DNA from: Rhodoglobus vestalii | GTDB lineage: Bacteria > Actinomycetota > Actinomycetes > Actinomycetales > Microbacteriaceae | Assembly: GCF_006788895.1 (NCBI RefSeq) | Contig: NZ_VFRA01000001.1 | Span: forward strand, 2,418,001 to 2,482,000 | Reading direction: 5' to 3' | Length of the DNA stretch: 64,000 bases | Shown: positions 56,660 to 64,000 of the stretch, in pieces | Numbering within the stretch: the stretch's first letter is position 1 | Layout: every line of letters begins with the position of its first letter | Notes under the pieces: generated by a model | Told to the model about the DNA's origin: nothing | The model's input: the letters and a program-made list of their open reading frames with translations, nothing else | Database searches by the model: none | Made by a program: the position numbers and the translations under genes

Positions 56660-57148
56660 ATGAGTCGGATCGCTGTTGTTCCTGGGTCGTTCGACCCTGT
56701 CACCCTTGGCCACCTCGACGTGATTGAGCGGGCAGCGAAAACCTTTGATGAAGTGCACGTTGTCGTCGTGCACAACCCCGGCAAGACCGCGCTTCTGCCG
56801 ATTGCGCAGCGCGTTTCGCTGATCGAGCAGGCGGTTGCCGACGCTCGTCTGGCGGGCACTATTCGGGTGACCAGCTGGAGTATGGGATTGCTCGTTGACT
56901 ACTGCACCGAGGTTGGTGCCAGTGTGATTGTGAAGGGCATTCGTTCGCAGGTAGATGTTGCGTACGAAACGCCCATGGCGATCGTGAACCGGGACCTTGC
57001 CGCCGTTGAAACCATCTTCATGCTCCCCAATCCCGCGCACGCTTACGTGTCCAGTTCGCTTGTGCGTCAGGTGGCGGCTCTCGGCGGCGACGTTGCCCCG
57101 TATGTGCCCCGGTCAGTCTCTGATTTCTTGCAGGCACCGCGCGAGTGA
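56660..57148 (+). CDS. coaD: Phosphopantetheine adenylyltransferase
   Basis: A 162-residue nucleotidyltransferase of CoA synthesis, forming dephospho-CoA. The HIGH-type motif is in [18 protein letters not shown] and the C-terminal ISSTxVR-type motif is [33 protein letters not shown] is conserved. Same position after recG as in other Actinobacteria. The next gene begins about 40 bases downstream. Confidence 0.96.
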   Translation: MSRIAVVPGSFDPVTLGHLDVIERAAKTFDEVHVVVVHNPGKTALLPIAQRVSLIEQAVADARLAGTIRVTSWSMGLLVDYCTEVGASVIVKGIRSQVDVAYETPMAIVNRDLAAVETIFMLPNPAHAYVSSSLVRQVAALGGDVAPYVPRSVSDFLQAPRE

Positions 57149-57188
57149 TTGGCAGGCACTTCGCGAGAAACACAGGCACAATGGTTCT

Positions 57189-58205
57189 ATGACTCTTACC
57201 CTCGGATACAAAGCCTCAGCTGAACAGTTTGACCCTCGTGAACTTGTGGAAATTGCCGTCGCGGCCGAAGCCCACGGCATGGAGAGTGTTGCGGTCAGCG
57301 ATCACTTCCAACCGTGGCGTCACGAGGGCGGTCACTCGCCGTTTTCGCTGAGCTGGATGGCGGCGGTGGGCGAGCGCACGAGCACAATTCGCATCGGTAC
57401 GAGCGTGATGACGCCGACGTTCCGTTACAATCCTGCCGTGCTGGCTCAGGCCTTCGCCACCATGGGGTGCCTGTACCCGGGGCGCATTATGTTGGGTGTT
57501 GGTACCGGTGAGGCACTCAATGAGGTAGCAACCGGATTCCGTGGTGCGGGGGCGCAGGATTGGCCAGACTTCAAGGAACGTTTTGCTCGGTTGCGTGAAT
57601 CGGTGCGTCTCATGCGTGAACTGTGGACAGGTGACCGGGTGTCATTCGAGGGGGAGTACTACTCCACTCATGACGCCAGCATTTATGACCGACCCGACCA
57701 GCCCATCCCGGTGTACATTGCTGCCGGTGGGCCCATGGTTGCGCGCTACGCGGGCCGTGCGGGTGACGGCTTCATATGCACGTCGGGCAAGGGTATGGAG
57801 CTCTACAACGACCAGCTCATCCCCGCGGTCAAGGAGGGTGCGGCTAAAGCAGAGCGCACGTTTGAAGAGATTGACCGGATGATCGAGATTAAGCTCTCCT
57901 ACGACACCGATGCCGAACTGGCGCTTGAGAACACGCGGTTCTGGGCGCCTCTGGCACTCTCCAAAGAGCAGAAGCATGACATCACCGATCCGGTCGAGAT
58001 GGAGCGCGCTGCCGATGCGCTGCCGATCGAAAAGATTGCATCACGATGGATTGTGGGCAATAACCCAGACACAATCGTCGAAGAGATTCGCCAGTATGTG
58101 GATGCCGGCCTCAACCATCTAGTCTTCCATGGGCCCGGTGGTGACCAGCGCCGCTTCCTCGAACTCTTCGAACGCGATATTGCTCCACGCTTGCGGGCGC
58201 TGTAG
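57189..58205 (+). CDS. fgd: F420-dependent glucose-6-phosphate dehydrogenase
   Basis: A 338-residue luciferase-like enzyme that oxidises glucose 6-phosphate while reducing coenzyme F420. It follows mycobacterial FGD1 closely: [73 protein letters not shown] and the C-terminal [20 protein letters not shown]. The catalytic His/Trp/Glu of DHFQPW and TGEALNE are present. A CACAAT hexamer ends six bases before the ATG. It supplies reduced F420 to enzymes such as the next gene product. Confidence 0.94.
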   Translation: MTLTLGYKASAEQFDPRELVEIAVAAEAHGMESVAVSDHFQPWRHEGGHSPFSLSWMAAVGERTSTIRIGTSVMTPTFRYNPAVLAQAFATMGCLYPGRIMLGVGTGEALNEVATGFRGAGAQDWPDFKERFARLRESVRLMRELWTGDRVSFEGEYYSTHDASIYDRPDQPIPVYIAAGGPMVARYAGRAGDGFICTSGKGMELYNDQLIPAVKEGAAKAERTFEEIDRMIEIKLSYDTDAELALENTRFWAPLALSKEQKHDITDPVEMERAADALPIEKIASRWIVGNNPDTIVEEIRQYVDAGLNHLVFHGPGGDQRRFLELFERDIAPRLRAL

Positions 58206-58282
58206 GGAGCGGTTGAATCCCCATCCCGACCCGGTGAGGGCGCAGGAAAGCGGGCTCATGAAGTTCGCGCAACAATAGACAG

Positions 58283-59296
58283 ATGCCCGCATCCGTTTCT
58301 GCGCCCCACATTGGTTACGCCGCCATGCTTGAGCGTTTTCATCCGCTCGAGATACTGGAATTTGCTCAGCACGCCGAGTCGCGCGGATTCCGTGGCGTAA
58401 TGGCAGCAGACCACTACCAACCGTGGATTCCGCAACAGGGTCAGGCGTCATTCGTCTGGAATGTTTTGAGTGCGCTCGGTCAGACCACCGGCGGAGACTT
58501 GGGAACGGGCGTGACCGCACCGACGTTCCGCTGGCACCCGGCGATGGTTGCTCAGGCGTCAGCGACGCTTGCCGCAATGAACCCCGGCAGGCACTGGCTA
58601 GGGCTGGGCAGTGGTGAAGCCATCAACGAGCATGTGGTCGGACAGTACTGGCCCGAAGCACCCGAGCGCATTAACCGGATGTTCGAAGCTGTCGAGATCA
58701 TCAAGAAACTCTTCGCCTCGGGCCTGAGCGGCAAAGATGTGCGCCACGATGGCCAGTTCTACCGGCTCGAGTCCACTCGATTGTGGACGATGCCCGAGAC
58801 TGCCCCCGAAATTTTGGTGGCGACGGCGGGCCCGGTCGCCGCCAAACGGGCGGGGAAAACGGTTGATGGCCTCATCACCGAAGCCGCCCCACTCGAAAAA
58901 ATCGATGTGCTCCTCAAACGTTTTGCCGAAGGCGCCCGCGAAGCGGGCCGAGACACCGCTCAGCAGAGTCGAGTGCTTCGTCTGCACCTCAGTTGGGCCG
59001 AGACTGACGAGCAGGCGATGAGCAATGCCCTCCTCGAGTGGCCTAATGGTGGCTTGCGGTTCGCAAAGAACGACATCCGTTCGCCCTTTGAAATCGAACA
59101 ACTTGCTCGCATGGTGCGTCCCGAAGATTTTGAGGGACGGATGCCGGTCAGCGCCGACCCCGATGTGCACCGCCGCTACATTCAGGGCTTTCTCAACGCG
59201 GGATTCGATCGTATCTACCTGCATAATGTTGGCCGCAATCAGCGTGAGTTTGTGGATGTGTTCGGTCGTGACGTGCTTCCGGCGCTGGTCAAGTAG
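58283..59296 (+). CDS. F420-dependent luciferase-like oxidoreductase (TIGR03557-type)
   Basis: A 337-residue LLM-family protein of the group related to Fgd: [56 protein letters not shown] and [15 protein letters not shown]. It keeps the DHYQPW active-site block of F420-dependent dehydrogenases; some relatives oxidise hydroxymycolic acids, others have unknown substrates. Preceded by AACAAT six bases before the ATG. Together with fgd and cofE it forms an F420 module. Confidence 0.88.
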   Translation: MPASVSAPHIGYAAMLERFHPLEILEFAQHAESRGFRGVMAADHYQPWIPQQGQASFVWNVLSALGQTTGGDLGTGVTAPTFRWHPAMVAQASATLAAMNPGRHWLGLGSGEAINEHVVGQYWPEAPERINRMFEAVEIIKKLFASGLSGKDVRHDGQFYRLESTRLWTMPETAPEILVATAGPVAAKRAGKTVDGLITEAAPLEKIDVLLKRFAEGAREAGRDTAQQSRVLRLHLSWAETDEQAMSNALLEWPNGGLRFAKNDIRSPFEIEQLARMVRPEDFEGRMPVSADPDVHRRYIQGFLNAGFDRIYLHNVGRNQREFVDVFGRDVLPALVK

Positions 59297-59328
59297 GGAT
59301 TGCGCGTGCGATGCCGCACACTAGAACG

Positions 59329-60141
59329 GTGAGAATGAGCGCGTGGGCGGTGCCCGGAATTCCCGAAATTGTTTCCGGAAACGATCTGACTGTGGTGATT
59401 GTGGCCGCCGTGGTGTCGGACTCTGGCGATGAGTTGTCTGGCGGGCTGCAGGATGGTGACATTCTGACCGTGACCTCAAAGATCGTGAGCAAAGCTGAGG
59501 GACGCTCCGTGCAGGCTGCTGACCGTGAACAAGCGATCACTGATGAGACGGTGCGGGTGGTTGCTTCCCGGGTGAACGCCACCGGGGTCACTCGCATTGT
59601 TGAGAACCGGCTCGGATTAGTGATGGCGGCGGCCGGTGTTGACTCGAGCAACACCTCAGATGGCACGGTGCTGCTGTTGCCGCTTGATCCGGATGCTACT
59701 GCGCGCCAATTGTGCCGCGCACTGCGGGAACGTTTCGGGGTGCGTCTCGGGGTGGTGATCACAGACACCGTGGGGCGACCGTGGCGAATGGGGCAGGCAG
59801 ACATTGCGATCGGCGCGGCAGGCATCCGCGTACTTGACGATTTGCGGGGCACTGTTGATGCGTCGGGGCGCCCACTCGCGGTGAGCGTGACGGCAGTGGC
59901 TGACGAAATTGCTGCCGCAACTGATCTTGTGAAAGGAAAAGTTGGGGGACTGCCGGTTGCGGTGGTTCGAGGTCTCGCGCACCACGTCACCGAGCTGGAC
60001 GCAGTGGGTGCGCGATCGCTGGTGCGAATCGGCGCCGACGACATGTTTCATCTGGGCACGAAAGAGGCGTGGTTGGCGGGTTTCGACGAGGCAAACAAGC
60101 GGCTGGCGCGCTCTCACGACACAACTTTCGAAGAAGATTAA
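59329..60141 (+). CDS. cofE: Coenzyme F420:L-glutamate ligase (CofE/FbiB N-terminal domain)
   Basis: A 270-residue enzyme that adds gamma-linked glutamates to F420-0. The family start [13 protein letters not shown] is followed by [40 protein letters not shown] and [13 protein letters not shown]. Unlike mycobacterial FbiB there is no C-terminal nitroreductase-fold extension, so this is the stand-alone form. GTG at 59329 and ATG at 59335 are both plausible starts. No cofC, fbiA or fbiC is in the window. Confidence 0.88.
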   Translation: MRMSAWAVPGIPEIVSGNDLTVVIVAAVVSDSGDELSGGLQDGDILTVTSKIVSKAEGRSVQAADREQAITDETVRVVASRVNATGVTRIVENRLGLVMAAAGVDSSNTSDGTVLLLPLDPDATARQLCRALRERFGVRLGVVITDTVGRPWRMGQADIAIGAAGIRVLDDLRGTVDASGRPLAVSVTAVADEIAAATDLVKGKVGGLPVAVVRGLAHHVTELDAVGARSLVRIGADDMFHLGTKEAWLAGFDEANKRLARSHDTTFEED

Positions 60142-60167
60142 CAGTCGACGGTCGAGAGACTTAGCTC

Positions 60168-60173
60168 TACTGT
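60168..60173 (+). promoter_or_regulatory. -10 hexamer TACTGT of a leaderless promoter
   Basis: TACTGT ends six bases before the ATG at 60180. Confidence 0.6.
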
Positions 60174-60179
60174 GAGTAA

Positions 60180-60536
60180 ATGGGGATTACGATCGCATTT
60201 GCGGTTTTCGTGATGATGGTCTTCGTGCTGATCGACATCATTCTGATCGACGAAACGCAAATCAGGAATCTCGGCCGAATTAAGTGGATTCTCGTTGCCG
60301 TTTTCTTGCCGCTCATCGGTAGCCTATTTTGGTTGACCATGGGCCGTATCTACGCGAAGCCTGCTTGGGCCATCCCTTTGCGTTTTTTCTCACGTCGCGA
60401 AACGCCCCCGCCTTCTGAGCCGGTGGTCACCGACGTTGAACTAGCCCGACTTGATGCCGAGATCGCCTGCCACCAGCAAAAGGAGAAGATTCTTGAATTG
60501 GAAGCAGAGCTGCGCCGGCGCAGGAAATTGCTGTAG
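60180..60536 (+). CDS. PLDc_N-type small membrane protein with coiled-coil tail
   Basis: A 118-residue protein. Two hydrophobic segments (about residues 3-23 and 33-53) with RIKWILVAVFLPLIGSLFWLTMGR match the phospholipase D N-terminal (PLDc_N) motif found alone in many actinobacterial proteins. The tail (residues 85-118) is charged with a heptad-like KEKILELEAELRRRRK, likely a short coiled coil. Function unknown. Confidence 0.7.
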   Translation: MGITIAFAVFVMMVFVLIDIILIDETQIRNLGRIKWILVAVFLPLIGSLFWLTMGRIYAKPAWAIPLRFFSRRETPPPSEPVVTDVELARLDAEIACHQQKEKILELEAELRRRRKLL

Positions 60537-60562
60537 TCGATGAGCGCTGACAAACTCGACGA

Positions 60563-61558
60563 ATGGATGATGTGAGTTCCACACCGATGCCCGATGACGT
60601 GTTCGATGATCACTGTGCTGCCATTGTGCGGAGCGTCTCCACTGTGATTGACGGTAAGGCGGATGCCGTTCGGCTGGCGCTGACTGTGCTGTTGGCGGAG
60701 GGTCACCTTCTCATTGAAGATGTGCCGGGGGTGGGTAAAACGATGCTGGCGCGAGCGCTGGCGCGCTCTGTCGATTGCTCGGTTTCGCGCATTCAGTTCA
60801 CCCCCGATTTGCTTCCCGCCGACATCACCGGTGTTTCGGTTTATAACCAGAACACGCGAGATTTTGAGTTCAAAAAGGGCCCCGTGTTCGCCAATATTGT
60901 CATCGGTGATGAGATCAACCGTGCGAGCCCCAAAACGCAGTCTGCTCTGTTGGAATGTATGGCGGAGTCGAGTGTGACGGTTGATGGTGATACCTACACA
61001 CTCACGAGTCCGTTCATTGTCGTTGCGACTCAAAATCCCATCGAGATGGAGGGAACCTATCCGCTGCCGGAGGCTCAACGGGATCGCTTTATGGCACGAA
61101 TCTCTATGGGGTATCCGGATGCTGACGCTGAGTTGGCGATGCTTCGTTCCCGCGAGTTGTCGAGCCCGCTTGATTCGCTGACCCCGGTAGTGACCGTCGA
61201 GCAACTGCGTGAGTTGATCGCTGCCGTGCGTCGGGTCTTTGTGAGCACGGCGGTCGAGGAGTATGCGGTCGCCATTGCCCAGGCCACTCGTCGCGACCGT
61301 GAGGTGCGGGTTGGCGCGAGTCCGCGAGCCACACTTCACTTGGTGCGGGCGGCGAAGGCACGCGCGGCTATTGATGGCCGCGATTTCGTGCTTCCCGATG
61401 ACATCGACGCTTTGGCGGTTACGGTGCTGGCTCACCGAATGATTCCGGCCCGCCGCACAGGCGATACCGCTGCGGTGTTGTCGGGCCATTCGATTGCTGA
61501 TGTGATCGAACGCATTGTGGCGGAGACACCGGTCCCGGTAGTCGCTGCAGCTTCTTAG
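60563..61558 (+). CDS. MoxR-family AAA+ ATPase
   Basis: A 331-residue AAA+ chaperone-like ATPase. Walker A is EDVPGVGKTMLARALA (about residues 54-69) and Walker B is NIVIGDEINRASPKTQSALLE. ATQNPIEMEGTYPLPEAQRDRF is the family hallmark. MoxR proteins act with the DUF58 and transglutaminase-like partners that follow here, in assembly or maturation of other proteins. Preceded by a CAAACT hexamer six bases before the ATG. Confidence 0.93.
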   Translation: MDDVSSTPMPDDVFDDHCAAIVRSVSTVIDGKADAVRLALTVLLAEGHLLIEDVPGVGKTMLARALARSVDCSVSRIQFTPDLLPADITGVSVYNQNTRDFEFKKGPVFANIVIGDEINRASPKTQSALLECMAESSVTVDGDTYTLTSPFIVVATQNPIEMEGTYPLPEAQRDRFMARISMGYPDADAELAMLRSRELSSPLDSLTPVVTVEQLRELIAAVRRVFVSTAVEEYAVAIAQATRRDREVRVGASPRATLHLVRAAKARAAIDGRDFVLPDDIDALAVTVLAHRMIPARRTGDTAAVLSGHSIADVIERIVAETPVPVVAAAS

Positions 61559-61568
61559 GGCTTGCCTC

Positions 61569-62939
61569 ATGCCCCGCTTAGATTTTCGACGAGCGATCCG
61601 TGTTGTGCTGGGCGGTGCGCGTCCCACCCGGCGGGGGCTAGCCTTTCTGGTGCTCGGTTCGGTGGGGATTCTGGCGGGGTTCACGACCGGTATGCCGATC
61701 CTGTTATATGTCGGATGCTTCGTTCTCGCGCTTCCCGTTGTTGCCTTCACTTTTGTGCGCACGAGGGAATCAACGATGAGCGTCACGCGCCGTTTTTCGT
61801 TTGCGGTTGTCGAGGCGGGCAGCACAACGGCCGTGACTCTCCGGGTTGATAATGCTGCACGGAGAGTGACCTCGCCGGTTCGCTGGCGTGATTCACTGCC
61901 GTGGCGTCCGTGGGTCACCGACAGCGGTTGGCTTCCGCGCTTGTCTGTGAAGACGGGGTTGACGAGCGATCGAAGTGCGGCGCAACTCTCGTACTCGCTC
62001 ACCCCCACTGAGCGAGGGGTGTTCGAGGTCGGCCCGCTCGTGGTTGAGGCGACTGATCCTTTCGATCTGGCGTGGGGAGCGTGGAACGTTGGCTCTGTGA
62101 CGCCGCTCGTGGTGACGCCTCGAGTTGTGCAGCTCGCGACATCCGCGCTCGTGGCGCAATCTGGTGATGGCGAAGCGCGGGTGGTTCAGCGCAGATCGGC
62201 GGGCGACGACGACGACTCAATGACCCGTGAATACCGCCGGGGCGATGCCATGCGTCGGGTTCATTGGAAGGCTTCGGCCAGACATGGCAGCCTCATGGTT
62301 CGTCAAGAAGAGCAGCACAGTTATCCCGAGGCCCGAATTATCGTTGATACGCGTCTAGAGGGCTACCCTGACGCGAGCCGAGCATCGGTTACGCCGGCGA
62401 TGAGTGCCGTCGGTGCATCCCGCTCGCAGAGCGCACGCTTCGAGTGGGTCGTCACGATGCTGGCATCGGCAGTGGTGCAACTGCGCCGTGAGGGATTCTT
62501 GATCCACATCATTGAGACAGCGCAGTCGCAGTTGACGGATGCGGCTACCGTGCACCGCAGGTCATCTGCGGAGCAGGAACTTTTGACCCGACTGGCCTCA
62601 TTCGCCCCGATTGAGAGCAGTGCCGCGTGGGAGGGAGAACCGTCCACCCGTTCATCCACTCGCGGCCCGGTGATTGCGCTGATGGCAAACCCTGAACCGG
62701 TGACGGTCGATTTTTTGGTGCGCCAGTCGACGAATAATGTTCTTGCGGTGGCGTTTGTCGTCGAGCCCACGTCTGGCTTCGGCGATCGTGAACGCTTCGG
62801 TTCGGCGAAGCGTCCGCCTCTGGCAGATGAACTGCGCACTGCCGGGTGGAAGGTTATTTCGGTCAAGTCATTTGACGATGTCGCTGAGGCTTGGAACCTT
62901 TTTGTTGCGCAATCGAGGGTGGCCAGTGACGGTAGCTGA
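61569..62939 (+). CDS. DUF58 domain protein (MoxR partner)
   Basis: A 456-residue protein with two N-terminal transmembrane helices (LAFLVLGSVGILAGF and ILLYVGCFVLALPVVAF), then an exported or cytoplasmic beta region and the DUF58 core DSMTREYRRGDAMRRVHWKASARHGSLMVRQEE (about residues 215-250). The tail resembles a degenerate von Willebrand A fold. It starts ten bases after moxR and overlaps the next GTG, consistent with one operon. Confidence 0.88.
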   Translation: MPRLDFRRAIRVVLGGARPTRRGLAFLVLGSVGILAGFTTGMPILLYVGCFVLALPVVAFTFVRTRESTMSVTRRFSFAVVEAGSTTAVTLRVDNAARRVTSPVRWRDSLPWRPWVTDSGWLPRLSVKTGLTSDRSAAQLSYSLTPTERGVFEVGPLVVEATDPFDLAWGAWNVGSVTPLVVTPRVVQLATSALVAQSGDGEARVVQRRSAGDDDDSMTREYRRGDAMRRVHWKASARHGSLMVRQEEQHSYPEARIIVDTRLEGYPDASRASVTPAMSAVGASRSQSARFEWVVTMLASAVVQLRREGFLIHIIETAQSQLTDAATVHRRSSAEQELLTRLASFAPIESSAAWEGEPSTRSSTRGPVIALMANPEPVTVDFLVRQSTNNVLAVAFVVEPTSGFGDRERFGSAKRPPLADELRTAGWKVISVKSFDDVAEAWNLFVAQSRVASDGS

Positions 62940-64000
62940 GCGGGATCGGGAGCGGGTCGCGAGTATCGAGCGCCATGATCGCAGGGTGCGCCTGTGGTCT
63001 TTGGCCGGCGCCCTGGCGTTGGCGATCGGTGTTGCGGCATCAAGCCTCGGCGAGGTGTTGACCGAGGGTTCCTGGTGGTTCCCGTTGATGGCTGTCGTTG
63101 TGGTGGCGTTGGCATCGGCAACAGCGTTTCGAAACGTCAATGCCCGTGCCGCCTGGGGAACGGCGGTGGCCGCCGTCACGGCGGGAGCACTCTTGGTTCT
63201 CACGTTTGCCGCCGACACAGCAATCGCGGGTATCGTGCCAACCGGGGCCACCTTCGCCCGCTTTGCTGAGCTCGTGCGCGACGGCGATGAGTCGATTGTC
63301 ACCCAGCGTCTTCCGGCGAATGCCGATACCGGCATCGTGTTTATCGTTTGCCTGGGTGCTCTGGCCGTAACGCTCGCCATGGATGTGGCCGCGTTCGTGG
63401 TTCGCAAACCTGCGCTCGCCGGTATTCCGCTGCTGATCTTGCTGCTCGTGCCCAGCTTTGTCAGCAGCGAACTGCACAATGCGTTCGTTTTTGCTGCTAC
63501 CGCACTGACCTATGTCGTGATCCTGTTGGTTGCGTCGGAGAACGTGAGCGCCCGCACGGCCTGGCCATTGGTGTCTGTGGCACTGGTGGTGTCACTCATT
63601 GTTCCCGTGCTGCTGCCGAGTGTGGAGGCGGTCTCGGAGGGTGGCAATCGTCCGGGGCTGATCTCGACCGGGGTGAATCCCATCATCAACTTGAGTAGTG
63701 ACCTTCGCCGGGGCGCACCATTGCTCGCCTTGCGCTATACCTCCGAGGACACCGGCGAGTACCTCAGGGTCGCGGTGCTCGATGAGTTTGGCGATGATAC
63801 GTGGCGACCGACGGAGCGCAACGATCTCAGCAGCGACGAAATCCAAGCTTTTGCCAAGCCAGTGGGGCTCACCGCCGATGTGCCGCGCACCGAAAACGCA
63901 ATGCAGGTCGAGATCGAGCGCATCCGGGGCGAATATTTGCCCGTGCCCTACGCCGCCACCGGTATCTCCGGGCTTGAGGGGAGTTGGGCTTGGGAGGCGG
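62926..64000 (+). CDS. TgpA/DUF3488-type transglutaminase-family membrane protein, partial
   Basis: Starts with GTG at 62926 inside the end of the DUF58 gene and stays open to the window edge (about 358 codons). After a charged N-terminus there are about six hydrophobic helices (LWSLAGALALAIGVAASSL and following), then an extracellular stretch with LLALRYTSEDTGEYLRVAVLDEFGDDTWRP. This is the N-terminal part of transglutaminase-like membrane proteins that follow DUF58 in the MoxR operon. The catalytic Cys-His-Asp domain would lie beyond the window. Confidence 0.82.
   Translation, partial: MTVAERDRERVASIERHDRRVRLWSLAGALALAIGVAASSLGEVLTEGSWWFPLMAVVVVALASATAFRNVNARAAWGTAVAAVTAGALLVLTFAADTAIAGIVPTGATFARFAELVRDGDESIVTQRLPANADTGIVFIVCLGALAVTLAMDVAAFVVRKPALAGIPLLILLLVPSFVSSELHNAFVFAATALTYVVILLVASENVSARTAWPLVSVALVVSLIVPVLLPSVEAVSEGGNRPGLISTGVNPIINLSSDLRRGAPLLALRYTSEDTGEYLRVAVLDEFGDDTWRPTERNDLSSDEIQAFAKPVGLTADVPRTENAMQVEIERIRGEYLPVPYAATGISGLEGSWAWEA

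Noticed and set aside
59329..60536. FbiB-like fusion of CofE with a nitroreductase domain
   Set aside because: CofE stops at 60141, and the next gene is a PLDc_N membrane protein, not a nitroreductase-fold domain.
60350..62008. 552-codon open frame antisense to moxR/DUF58
   Set aside because: Composition and lack of motifs mark it as a shadow of the plus-strand genes.

Overview
The window is a 64-kb piece of a high-GC Gram-positive chromosome, most likely from a member of the Actinobacteria in or near the Microbacteriaceae. The pointers are the ddl / DUF3515 lipoprotein / thiL / rsmD / recG / coaD gene order, a coenzyme F420 cluster (fgd, a second F420-type oxidoreductase, cofE), an actinobacterial OtsA and CmtR, GTG and TTG starts, and many genes whose start codon lies 6-7 bases after a TANNNT -10 hexamer, the signature of leaderless transcripts. 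Placement at family level is inference; no rRNA is present.

Layout. 1-3605: a DabA/DabB inorganic-carbon uptake operon (dabA runs off the left edge) with a divergent small winged-helix regulator. 3629-6173: peroxiredoxin, tRNA-Lys(CTT), M23 peptidase, a candidate structured RNA, a class I amidotransferase-like hydrolase and a small membrane protein. 6310-8615: trehalose synthesis (otsAB). 8643-24069: mainly branched-chain amino acid synthesis (ilvD, ilvB, ilvN, ilvC, leuB, ilvE) with serA, an FAH-family enzyme, gltX and a thioredoxin-reductase-like flavoprotein, interspersed with small membrane proteins and lipoproteins. 24173-30495: an accessory stretch with tRNA-Gln(CTG), a transposase remnant, a PhnD-C-E-E ABC transporter, a DsrE-like protein facing a TetR regulator, and a diacetyl/acetoin reductase. 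30766-34884: an iron-box-controlled ferric iron ABC transporter. 35091-38640: a repeat-built polytopic membrane protein with a small partner, then a decayed MFS/TetR pair.

38652-45643: a lipid-kinase-like protein, a lipoprotein, tRNA-Glu(CTC), a cmtR / P1B-ATPase / thioredoxin-fold metal-export operon, TerC with a candidate manganese (yybP-ykoY-like) riboswitch, and a leucine/valine dehydrogenase. 45812-57148: leuCD continuing into murA, plsC, gpsA and ddl, then DUF3515, thiL, rsmD, recG and coaD. 57189-60141: F420 genes. 60180-64000: a small PLDc_N protein and a MoxR / DUF58 / transglutaminase-family operon that runs off the right edge.

Most of the window is ordinary housekeeping. The points most worth a second look are: at least fourteen leaderless-type promoters, including a 23-bp divergent pair (DUF3515/thiL) whose two -10 hexamers overlap; a possible three-way-junction RNA at 5084-5161; a likely TerC riboswitch; an intact DabAB pair with its own regulator; a membrane protein built from about six three-helix repeats; and pseudogene/transposon debris marking recent turnover.
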